22,218 nt of DNA from Planctomycetes bacterium UBA7888 (GTDB lineage Bacteria > Planctomycetota > UBA1135): contig DLRM01000043.1 in NCBI GenBank assembly GCA_002500505.1, positions 1 through 22,218 of the forward strand, written 5' to 3'. A program made the position numbers and the translations under genes. Below the pieces are notes generated by a model that had not been told where the DNA came from, searched no databases, and saw only the letters and a program-made list of their open reading frames with translations. Every line of letters starts with the position of its first letter. Position 1 is the stretch's first letter. Shown here piece by piece: positions 8,433 through 15,144 of the stretch.

Positions 8433-9232
8433 GCTTCTCAGAAACAACATTTGCTGAAGGTATTTCCCTTGGCGAGGGTCGCAATCCCTTGCTGATTGCT
8501 GGCCCTTGCGTGATTCAGGGTGCTGAAACGATTGAGCATGCTCACCAAACGGCGGAAGCTCTTTCAGGACTTCCTATCCAATGGGTTTTCAAAGCATCCT
8601 TTGACAAAGCGAACAGAACTTCTGGGTCTGGGAAACGGGGCGTAGGCCTCCAGGAAGGCCTTTCCATCTTGGCCCAAATCAAGGAGGCCCTGGGGGTTCC
8701 GATTCTCACAGATGTGCATTTGCCCGAGCAGTGCGCTCCCGCCGCTGAAATTTGTGACATCTTGCAAATCCCCGCTTTTCTCTGCCGTCAAACTGATTTA
8801 CTCCTAGCCGCTGGCAAGACGAAGCGTGCTGTAAATATCAAAAAGGGGCAGTTCCTAGCTCCTCGAGATTGCAGCCATGCTGCGGAAAAGGTGAGAGGCA
8901 CCGGAAACGAAAAAGTCTTGCTCACCGAGCGTGGCACTTTTTTTGGGTATGGAAGATTGGTTGTTGATTTTGCTTCTCTCCCTGACATGCAAGCGCATGG
9001 ATGCCCTGTCCTGCTCGACGCAACCCATTCGGTTCAAGCCCCTGGAGGGCTCGATGGCGCAACGGGCGGCGACTGGAAGCGTGCACCAATTTTGTTGCGC
9101 GCCGGAGCTGCCGCAGGCTACGACGGCTTCTTTATCGAAACGCACCCGAATCCAAAAGAGTCGCCTTCCGATGCTGAGAATATGATTCCACTCCAACACC
9201 TTCGAGAAATCCTCGAAGAATGTTTGAGCTAG
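8429..9232 (+). CDS. kdsA: 3-deoxy-8-phosphooctulonate (Kdo-8-P) synthase, metal-dependent class
   Basis: KdsA condenses phosphoenolpyruvate with arabinose-5-phosphate to give Kdo-8-phosphate, the first committed step to the Kdo of LPS inner core. The 267-residue protein has the family motifs LLIAGPCVIQG, VFKASFDKANRTS, GVPILTDVH, QIPAFLCRQTDLL, KKGQFLAP and LDATHSVQAPGG. Four residues match the metal site of the metal-dependent class: Cys27 (in AGPC), His200 (in DATHS), Glu237 (in FFIETHP) and Asp248 (in PSDAEN). Their spacing is close to that remembered for the Aquifex enzyme (His-Glu 37, Glu-Asp 11). Metal-independent enzymes such as the E. coli one have Asn in place of the Cys. It overlaps the upstream lipid kinase by 4 nt and meets the sigma-factor gene tail to tail. 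Confidence 0.97.
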   Translation: MSFSETTFAEGISLGEGRNPLLIAGPCVIQGAETIEHAHQTAEALSGLPIQWVFKASFDKANRTSGSGKRGVGLQEGLSILAQIKEALGVPILTDVHLPEQCAPAAEICDILQIPAFLCRQTDLLLAAGKTKRAVNIKKGQFLAPRDCSHAAEKVRGTGNEKVLLTERGTFFGYGRLVVDFASLPDMQAHGCPVLLDATHSVQAPGGLDGATGGDWKRAPILLRAGAAAGYDGFFIETHPNPKESPSDAENMIPLQHLREILEECLS

Positions 9233-10005
9233 TGGACCTTATCTTCGAAGCGGTCTTTTAAGCGACCAACAAGGCGGCCCAATATTTTGGACACGCGTGA
9301 CTGTGAGAGTCCTAACTCTTCTCCAATTTCCTTGAGAGAACGGTTCTCGAAGTAGCGTTTAAATAGAATCTCTCGCCCTTCTGAATCCAAAGAAGCGGAG
9401 ATCGCTGCCAACATTTCCCGGCGATGAGCTTCCTCATCCGGGCCTTCGGCACCAACATCTTCAAGAAAATCTAAACCGGGCTCAGCGTCGCTTCCGTAGT
9501 CCGATTGCTTCGAGCCTGCAAGGACGGGAGCGTCTTTCCCTGCACCAAATCGCGCCATATATTCCTTCATGGACATTCCCATTTCAGCGGCGATTTCGTT
9601 GTCAGCAGGTTCTCGGTCAAGATCCGTCCGAAGTTGATCGATGACATGCTTGCGCCGATTCAAACGGTTCCGCATGGGGCGAGGCAACCAATCTAAACGG
9701 CGAAGCTCGTCGATGATGGCGCCTCGAACACGATGTTCGCAGAAAGCTTCGAAAGGCACCCCGCGCTGAGGATCAAAACTGTGGACAGCTTGGATAAGCC
9801 CAACATCGCCAGCACCTTCTAAATCGCCCACCTCTACACTTCGAGGAAGGCGCGACTTCACGCGGCGGACAACGGAAGCTGCGAAAGGACGATAAAACTC
9901 GATGAGGGCGTTTCGCGCTTCAATCCGATCCCCCTCACAATACTCTGACCAAAGACGAATAAGAGTTTCGTTTTTGGCATCGTTCCTTTTGCCGCGACTG
10001 ACCAT
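9229..10005 (-). CDS. FliA/WhiG-family (sigma-28 type) RNA polymerase sigma factor
   Basis: A 258-residue group 3 sigma factor. Region 2 (about residues 25-100) contains DLEGAGDVGLIQAVHSFDP and FEAFCEHRVRGAIIDELRRL followed by DWLPRPMR, which closely resembles the FliA/WhiG consensus (RxRGAIxDELRxxDWxPR). Region 3 follows (RKHVIDQLRTDLDREPADNEIAAEMGMS). Region 4 holds the helix-turn-helix SLKEIGEELGLSQSRVSKIL (about residues 222-241), which reads the -35 element. In other bacteria such factors drive flagellar, sporulation or envelope regulons; no flagellar gene is in this window, so the regulon is unknown. It lies 136 nt downstream of ybeY on the same strand, which allows its own promoter, though I see no convincing one. 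No Shine-Dalgarno sequence precedes the ATG at 10005. The TAG stop shares CTAG with kdsA. Confidence 0.93.
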   Translation of the reverse strand: MVSRGKRNDAKNETLIRLWSEYCEGDRIEARNALIEFYRPFAASVVRRVKSRLPRSVEVGDLEGAGDVGLIQAVHSFDPQRGVPFEAFCEHRVRGAIIDELRRLDWLPRPMRNRLNRRKHVIDQLRTDLDREPADNEIAAEMGMSMKEYMARFGAGKDAPVLAGSKQSDYGSDAEPGLDFLEDVGAEGPDEEAHRREMLAAISASLDSEGREILFKRYFENRSLKEIGEELGLSQSRVSKILGRLVGRLKDRFEDKVH

Positions 10006-10141
10006 GGATGTGATTATTGGGGGGAGAAGTATGCAAGAGGAGGGGTGTACCTTCGCTTGCCTATGAAAACGCTACCGAAAACACAGGGGTAAACTCCACT
10101 ATGAAAGCAGAAAAATCACAAATATTTCCAAAAGCAAACTC

Positions 10142-10561
10142 TTAGAAGCCCAGTACTTTTTGCTCAGCATCACGCATTTCTCTCTGTTCTTCTGGAGTCT
10201 TGTCGCGAAATCCAAGCAAGTGAAGGACACCATGAACGGAATACAATTTCAATTCTTCATGAACGAGAATGCCTCTCTCAGCGGCTTCTCGACTGGCCGT
10301 ATCCACATTCACGAAGACCTCTCCAAACAAGTCCTCGTCCTCATACGGGAATGCCATGACATCAGTGGAAGTTGGGTCACCGAGAAACTGCTTGTGAAGT
10401 TTGGAGTGGGGTCCGTCCTCCAAAAAAACCAATTCAATTTTGGCATTTTGTTTTCCGGAGTATTCTTTCCAAGCCCGGCACAAAACCTCTCTCAAAGAAT
10501 CCAGGGGCAAGTCGGCAACAAGGTGCTCACCTTGAATCTCGACCTGCAATGCTTTTTTCAT
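10142..10561 (-). CDS. ybeY: YbeY endoribonuclease / rRNA maturation factor, variant metal site
   Basis: YbeY is a metal-dependent endoribonuclease involved in 16S rRNA 3' maturation and ribosome quality control. The 139-residue protein ends in the family motif, here HGVLHLLGFRDKT. His110 and His114 are standard, but the third ligand position is Asp120 instead of the usual His (canonical HGxLHLxGYDH). The upstream motif STDVMAFP (residues 65-72) is normal, yet the conserved Arg that usually sits about seven residues before it is Leu60 (KQFLGDP). From memory, Bacteroidota YbeY proteins show similar Leu and Asp substitutions (GYKDKT), so this is probably a functional variant and not a decayed gene. 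It overlaps phoH by 4 nt, the common phoH-ybeY pairing. Confidence 0.93.
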   Translation of the reverse strand: MKKALQVEIQGEHLVADLPLDSLREVLCRAWKEYSGKQNAKIELVFLEDGPHSKLHKQFLGDPTSTDVMAFPYEDEDLFGEVFVNVDTASREAAERGILVHEELKLYSVHGVLHLLGFRDKTPEEQREMRDAEQKVLGF

Positions 10562-11496
10562 TCGTTTCCGTAAGCCTCAACAACTCTTCGTACTAAACCG
10601 CTTCGTTGAATATCACAGGCACCAAGACTCACGACGGACACGCCCTCAATACCGTCCAAACGATTGACAGCGTCCGTCAATCCGCTCACGCCACCCGGCA
10701 AATCCGTTTGAGTGAGGTCGCCCGAGACAACAGCTTTGCTGCCTTCTCCAATCCTAGTTAGAAACATTTTCATCTGCCCCGGCGTGCAGTTTTGAGCTTC
10801 GTCCAAAATGATGAAACTTCTGGCCAAGGTTCGGCCTCGCATAAAGGCGAGAGGAGCAATCTCCAACAAGTCCAAGCTCTTGAGGCGACGGAATCCAGTC
10901 GGCCCAAGAATATCCCGAAGAGCGTCGTACAAAGGGCGAAGATAAGGATCCACCTTTGCTTCGTAATCGCCAGGAAGAAAGCCTAAGTGCTCGCCCGCTT
11001 CAATGGCAGGGCGAGTAAGGACAAGGCGGCTCACGCGACCTGCTTGCAGATGGCGAACAGCAGCGGCAACAGCTAAAAAAGTTTTTCCCGTTCCCGCTGG
11101 CCCCGACGCCAAGACCAAATCGGAATCCCTCATGGCTTGCAAATACTTGGCCTGTGCATCCGAACGCGCTTCGGGCATGCGACTGCCGGACCGATGGCCT
11201 CTTTCTTTAGGAGAAGCTTCTGGTGTTTTTTTTGTGGAAGCCACATCGCCAAGCAAACGAGCTTCAATTTCGGCGGGAGGCGGTTCCATTTCGCTAGAGC
11301 GAATGTCCGCCAAAATATCCTCAATTCGACTGGCAATCGTGCTGAGCTGGTCACCCCCCCCGCGTAACCGAAGGGCACCGTTTTTCGCACTCATGCGCAC
11401 TCCAAATCGGCGACTCATTTCTTTGGCATGCCGGTCATAAGGGCCAAAAAGCTGGCGTTGCTCCTCGATATCCAAAAGCGGGATGCGGGTTTCCAC
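10558..11496 (-). CDS. phoH: PhoH family protein (PhoH/YbeZ), ATP-binding
   Basis: A 312-residue P-loop NTPase. The N-terminal ~65 residues look like the small KH-like domain of the PhoH/YbeZ family (RFGVRMSAKNGALRLRGG). A variable Lys/Ser/Pro linker (about 75-112) follows, then the PhoH ATPase domain with Walker A GPAGTGKT (132-139) and Walker B FIILDEAQN (228-236). Other family motifs are TRPAIEAGEHLGFLPGD, GRTLARSF and VVSGDLTQTDLP. YbeZ works with YbeY in RNA metabolism, and the gene overlaps ybeY by 4 nt, which supports that role. Nine nucleotides separate it from cdsA upstream. The gene could equally be called ybeZ. The link to phosphate starvation implied by the name phoH is not supported here. 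Confidence 0.95.
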   Translation of the reverse strand: METRIPLLDIEEQRQLFGPYDRHAKEMSRRFGVRMSAKNGALRLRGGGDQLSTIASRIEDILADIRSSEMEPPPAEIEARLLGDVASTKKTPEASPKERGHRSGSRMPEARSDAQAKYLQAMRDSDLVLASGPAGTGKTFLAVAAAVRHLQAGRVSRLVLTRPAIEAGEHLGFLPGDYEAKVDPYLRPLYDALRDILGPTGFRRLKSLDLLEIAPLAFMRGRTLARSFIILDEAQNCTPGQMKMFLTRIGEGSKAVVSGDLTQTDLPGGVSGLTDAVNRLDGIEGVSVVSLGACDIQRSGLVRRVVEAYGNE

Positions 11497-11505
11497 GCGA
11501 CTAGC

Positions 11506-12345
11506 TTAACTTGGAAGAGTGGATAGGTAAATGCGGAGGGCGGGAGCCGCCACAAGGAAGGAATCCACCATGTCAAAGGCTCCGCCCATGACGGGAATCA
11601 GAGTCGCTGAATCCTTGACTTCGCAGCCGCGTTTAAACAAACTCTCACTCAAATCTCCGAACTGAGCCCCAAGATTCACCACAATGGCAGCAAGAATCCA
11701 CACTTGAGGGTCTGGAGTCGCGGAAAAAGCGGTTTGTGTCACAATCCAAGCAGCAAGGAAGGACCCCAAAAGGGAGCCGACTGCGCCCTCCCAACTCTTA
11801 TTGGGGCTGACATTAGGGGCAAGCTTGTGCTTCCCGAAAGAGCGGCCAATGAAAAATGCGGTGGAATCCCCCGTCTTTGCAACAGCAACCAAAAAAACTA
11901 ACCAGGCCCACCCCTCGTCCAAGGCTCGAATCTCTAGGGCGTATCCCATCAGAAAGGGAACCAAGAGAACGCCCAACAAAGTTCCACCGATTCGAGAAGG
12001 AGCTCCTTTGGGCTTTCCACCAAGGACGCCCACCACGAGAAGGAGAACGAGAATCCCTCCAAGTTGGGCACCTACATCTAAGTGGCAACCCCTCATTTCT
12101 GCATAGCGCGTAGCTAGAAAGAAGGCCCCCGCAAGGAGGCCTAATTTTAGTTGAGGGGCGTGATCGGAGTCCACGGCCGAAGAACGCAACATGCCGTAAA
12201 ACTCGGCCTGAGCGCCCAAAGCAAACAAGGACAAAATAACTCCGGAAGTGACATAAGGGAAAAGTGACTGGTCTAACCAGAATACGCCAATCACCAAGGC
12301 AACCGCAATGGATCCGAATTTAAGACGAGTAGCAACAACGCCCAT
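11506..12345 (-). CDS. cdsA: phosphatidate cytidylyltransferase (CDP-diacylglycerol synthase)
   Basis: CdsA makes CDP-diacylglycerol from CTP and phosphatidic acid at the inner membrane, the branch point to all phospholipids. The 279-residue protein is strongly hydrophobic, with several membrane segments from IAVALVIGVFWL onward. The conserved core reads GDSTAFFIGRSFGKHKL, SPNKSWEGAVGSLLGS, then DLSESLFKRGCEVKD and ends in IPVMGGAFDMVDSFL. This follows the CTP-transferase signature (S-x-x-K-R...K-D...GG...D...D) except that the usual His before GG is Met and the Arg after the following Asp is Met. The acidic and Lys-Asp catalytic positions are intact. The ATG overlaps the uppS stop by one base (TAATG). 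The uppS-cdsA order is the widely conserved bacterial arrangement. Confidence 0.94.
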   Translation of the reverse strand: MGVVATRLKFGSIAVALVIGVFWLDQSLFPYVTSGVILSLFALGAQAEFYGMLRSSAVDSDHAPQLKLGLLAGAFFLATRYAEMRGCHLDVGAQLGGILVLLLVVGVLGGKPKGAPSRIGGTLLGVLLVPFLMGYALEIRALDEGWAWLVFLVAVAKTGDSTAFFIGRSFGKHKLAPNVSPNKSWEGAVGSLLGSFLAAWIVTQTAFSATPDPQVWILAAIVVNLGAQFGDLSESLFKRGCEVKDSATLIPVMGGAFDMVDSFLVAAPALRIYLSTLPS

Positions 12346-13097
12346 TAGTTTGTCTCTCCTTGCAATGATGGTGTATCGTCAAGTACCTTCCCAAAGCGCC
12401 GAACTCGACCATGAAATTCTTGGAAAGCTTGTAGGAGGTGTTCCCGCCGAAATTCTGGCCATAAAACATCTGAATAAACAAATTCTGCGTAAGAAGCTTC
12501 CCAAAGCAAAAAGTTTGAGAGTCTTTTCTCCCCTGCTGAGCGGATTATCAAATCGGGGTCTGGCATTTCCGAATCATAAAGACGGCAAGCGATTGCATCT
12601 TCCGTAACTTCCTCAGCTTGGACTTTCCCTGCTGTGACATCCTGACAGAGAGCTTTAACAGCATCCGTAATCTCTTGTCGGCCACCATAAGAAAGGGCCA
12701 AACGAAGAGTCATTTTCTTTCCATGCGCGGTGGCTTTTTCAACTTCCCGCAGGGTGTCAAGAACGCTACTTGGCAAATCTTCTAAACGCCCAATTCCACG
12801 CAAAGCAATTCCATTTTTCAGGAGGGTCTCTCGTTCCTTCTTCAAAAACTTTTTCAGCAGAGTCATCAAAGCGGCAACTTCGGCTTTGGGTCGACTCCAA
12901 TTCTCCACAGAAAATGCGTACAGGGTCAGGTGCCCTACGCCCCACTCGGCAGCGGCCTCAACAATATCACGAACGGACTGGGTTCCAGACTCGTGTCCCT
13001 TTAGCCGAATCAATCCGCCTTTTCGAGCCCAGCGCCCATTCCCATCCATGATAATGGCAACATGTTTCGGGACCGGGAATTCGGGCCGGGGACTCAC
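12345..13097 (-). CDS. uppS: isoprenyl transferase (undecaprenyl diphosphate synthase)
   Basis: UppS extends farnesyl diphosphate with isopentenyl units (cis) to undecaprenyl diphosphate, the lipid carrier for peptidoglycan and O-antigen. The product of about 250 residues starts with PVPKHVAIIMDGNGRWA, containing the catalytic Asp and diphosphate-binding Gly-Asn-Gly-Arg. LTLYAFSVENWSRP, LALSYGGRQEI and DLIIRSAGEKRLSNFLLWE complete the cis-prenyltransferase pattern. I choose the GTG at 13097 because it overlaps the purA TGA as GTGA, the 4-nt coupling used repeatedly here. A TTG three bases further upstream (13100) is also possible. It is followed by cdsA with a 1-nt overlap. Assignment of C55 chain length is inferred from family and context. 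Confidence 0.95.
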   Translation of the reverse strand: MSPRPEFPVPKHVAIIMDGNGRWARKGGLIRLKGHESGTQSVRDIVEAAAEWGVGHLTLYAFSVENWSRPKAEVAALMTLLKKFLKKERETLLKNGIALRGIGRLEDLPSSVLDTLREVEKATAHGKKMTLRLALSYGGRQEITDAVKALCQDVTAGKVQAEEVTEDAIACRLYDSEMPDPDLIIRSAGEKRLSNFLLWEASYAEFVYSDVLWPEFRREHLLQAFQEFHGRVRRFGKVLDDTPSLQGETN

Positions 13098-14392
13098 CAA
13101 AGATTCTCCTGGCCGTTTTCACCGAGAAAGGATTGACAGCGGTCCGGACCCACCGATACGCGTTCAATGGGTACGCCTAATCCTTTTTCCAAAAATCGAA
13201 GGTAGTCTTGCGCAGTTTCCGGGAGATCAGAATAGCTTTGCACAGAGGTAATGTCCTCTGACCAACCTGGCATTTCAATCCAAATGGGTTCGACTTGCTC
13301 CAAGGAACTAAACTCGGCGGGGAAACGCGAAACTTCGCCTTGGGGAGTTTTGTATCCCATTCCTACGCCAATTGTTTCAAAACCAGAAAGGACATCGAGA
13401 TTGGTCATAAAGACACCATCGAGTCCATTCAGTTCAGCTGCGTAACGGCTTGCGAGCATGTCAAACCAGCCGCAACGGCGTGGCCGGCCGGTAGTGGCAC
13501 CGTATTCGTTTCCAGCTTCTCGCAAGCGCTCCCCCATTTCTCCAAAAAGTTCCGTAGGGAATGGTCCCTCTCCAACCCGAGTGCAATAGGCTTTGGTCAC
13601 GGCAAGAGAACGGCTGAGGCGGTTGGGCGGAAAACCTGTTCCCCCGGCGATGCCCCAAATGCCAGTCCAAGAGGAAGTTACATAAGGGTATGTCCCGGCA
13701 TCCAAATCCAGCATGCTTCCCTGTGCACCTTCAAACAAAATGCGTTTCCCCTCCTGGGAAGCATCTCGTAACAGTGCACCACCATCCACAATCAATGGGC
13801 GCAGACGTTCAGCTTGCGCGCGTGATGTTTCAAAAAGTTCCTCGTAGTTCTCGGGTGCTTGGCCGTAAACCTTTTCGATGACGGCACTCTTCTCGGCTAA
13901 TGCGGCGAGCAAGCGTTGCTCAAAAACTTTTTCGTCCAAGATGTCCGCTACACGAATCCCCGTGCGCGCAACTTTGTCCGCATAAGCCGGGCCAATGCCG
14001 CGACCGGTAGTGCCGATTCGGCCCTTCCCTCTCCATTTTTCAACCAAACCATCTACGTGGCGGTGATAGGGGAAAATGACTTGCGCACTGCCATCCAAGC
14101 GCAGGCGTTCTTCAACAGGGATGCCGCGAGCAGAGAGTCCGTCAATTTCCTCGATTAAAGCGCCGAGATCTACAACAAGGCCACGACCAATCAAGTTAAT
14201 TGTCCCGTCATGAAGAATGCCGCCAGGAATCAAATGAAGTACAAACTTTTCATCCTGAACAATGACGGTGTGTCCCGCATTGTTTCCACCGGCGTAACGG
14301 GCAACGACATCCGCTTGAGCAGCAAGGCTGTCAATGATTTTTCCCTTGCCTTCGTCCCCCCATTGGAGGCCGACGATTGCTGTTGAGGGCAT
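13094..14392 (-). CDS. purA: adenylosuccinate synthetase
   Basis: PurA joins IMP and aspartate with GTP to give adenylosuccinate, the first step from IMP to AMP. Read from the ATG at 14392 the protein has 432 residues, the usual length. An in-frame start at 14485 would add 31 residues without family likeness. An AGGA at 14401-14404 lies 8 nt before the chosen ATG. Motifs include GLQWGDEGKGKIID (GTP-binding P-loop-like, near the N-terminus), NNAGHTVIV with the conserved His, GTTGRGIGPAYADK, LFEGAQGSMLDLDAGTYPYV and TTGRPRRCGWFD. It leads a run of minus-strand genes (purA-uppS-cdsA-phoH-ybeY) with overlaps or a gap under 10 nt. purA at the head of this lipid/RNA cluster is an unusual neighbour. 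Confidence 0.97.
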   Translation of the reverse strand: MPSTAIVGLQWGDEGKGKIIDSLAAQADVVARYAGGNNAGHTVIVQDEKFVLHLIPGGILHDGTINLIGRGLVVDLGALIEEIDGLSARGIPVEERLRLDGSAQVIFPYHRHVDGLVEKWRGKGRIGTTGRGIGPAYADKVARTGIRVADILDEKVFEQRLLAALAEKSAVIEKVYGQAPENYEELFETSRAQAERLRPLIVDGGALLRDASQEGKRILFEGAQGSMLDLDAGTYPYVTSSWTGIWGIAGGTGFPPNRLSRSLAVTKAYCTRVGEGPFPTELFGEMGERLREAGNEYGATTGRPRRCGWFDMLASRYAAELNGLDGVFMTNLDVLSGFETIGVGMGYKTPQGEVSRFPAEFSSLEQVEPIWIEMPGWSEDITSVQSYSDLPETAQDYLRFLEKGLGVPIERVSVGPDRCQSFLGENGQENLW

Positions 14393-14463
14393 CTGTTTTT
14401 TCCTGGGTCGAATTTGTGGCGGAAGAGGGTCCCGCGCTTCAGAAGAAGGCGTATGGTAGCGGC

Positions 14464-15144
14464 ATGCCACCCCCAACTTCTTCAACTGACTGGCCGATTC
14501 TCAAAGAACTCCGCCCTCGGTTGCTGAGACAGGTTCAAGTTTGGAAACGCCGCTCGGGGATGGCCAGAAACCGCTCGGTCGAGGAGATTCTGGACCACTG
14601 CTTAGGGATTCTGTGGCTGGACTTATCTGCCCATGACGAGCCCCGCCTGCATGCTCCGAAGGCTCTCCGTCGTGCTCTTTACCAGGAGTTTGAAAAACCA
14701 GCGCGACTCCAGTGCCTCCCTCTTCTTGCGGAGCATCCCACCTACCCCTTGGGTGGAAAACCCGACTGCGCTTCGGAATGGGATGAGCCTTGGCAATCGG
14801 ACTGGCTTTCTCAACTCCTCGAAAAGCCGAATCAGCTTCGAGAGCTCCGAATTCAGTTCAGCTGGACTCGACGCCAACTCAAGGTGCATCTCACCGCCTG
14901 GCTTTTAATGACCTTCGGAGACTCCTTTTTCCAGGATTTGACTCGGCGACTCGCCCGCCTTGCGACTCGCTCAGCCCAAGAAGGGCCGACACAAAAAGTG
15001 CGTTTAGAGGCACGCCTGCTCCACCGTTTCACCGGCCAACTGGACCTACCTCCTCAGTGGAAAGAGACCCGTCGCTGGCTTAGAACTCTGGCGCGACAAA
15101 AGGCTCCAGGTCGTCCTGAAAATCAGGAATCCGCCAGCGAGTGA
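14464..15144 (+). CDS. hypothetical protein, Arg/Leu-rich, predicted helical
   Basis: I do not recognise this 226-residue product. It has no signal peptide or clear membrane segment. It is rich in Arg, Leu and Trp with heptad-like helical stretches, for example ILKELRPRLLRQVQVWKRR, FFQDLTRRLARLATRS and WKETRRWLRTLARQ. Residue spacing suggests an alpha-helical cytoplasmic protein; the basic character would suit nucleic-acid or ribosome binding, but that is a guess. The ATG at 14464 is preferred; a TTG at 14377 would run back into the purA start region. An AGAAGAAGG lies about 14 nt upstream. It is divergent from purA (71-nt gap) and its last 65 nt overlap the end of gspK on the opposite strand. 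Without it nearly 700 nt would be empty, which supports it as a real gene. Confidence 0.7.
   Translation: MPPPTSSTDWPILKELRPRLLRQVQVWKRRSGMARNRSVEEILDHCLGILWLDLSAHDEPRLHAPKALRRALYQEFEKPARLQCLPLLAEHPTYPLGGKPDCASEWDEPWQSDWLSQLLEKPNQLRELRIQFSWTRRQLKVHLTAWLLMTFGDSFFQDLTRRLARLATRSAQEGPTQKVRLEARLLHRFTGQLDLPPQWKETRRWLRTLARQKAPGRPENQESASE

Noticed and set aside
10006..10141. Possible promoter for the sigma factor gene
   Set aside because: AATAAT near the ATG is a fair -10 match but has no matching -35 at 16-18 nt; not strong enough to list as a feature.
10063..10145. Two tiny plus-strand frames (9 and 14 codons), starting at 10063 and 10101, in the sigma-ybeY gap
   Set aside because: They have no well-spaced ribosome-binding site and the second runs into the ybeY stop; most likely chance in A-rich DNA.
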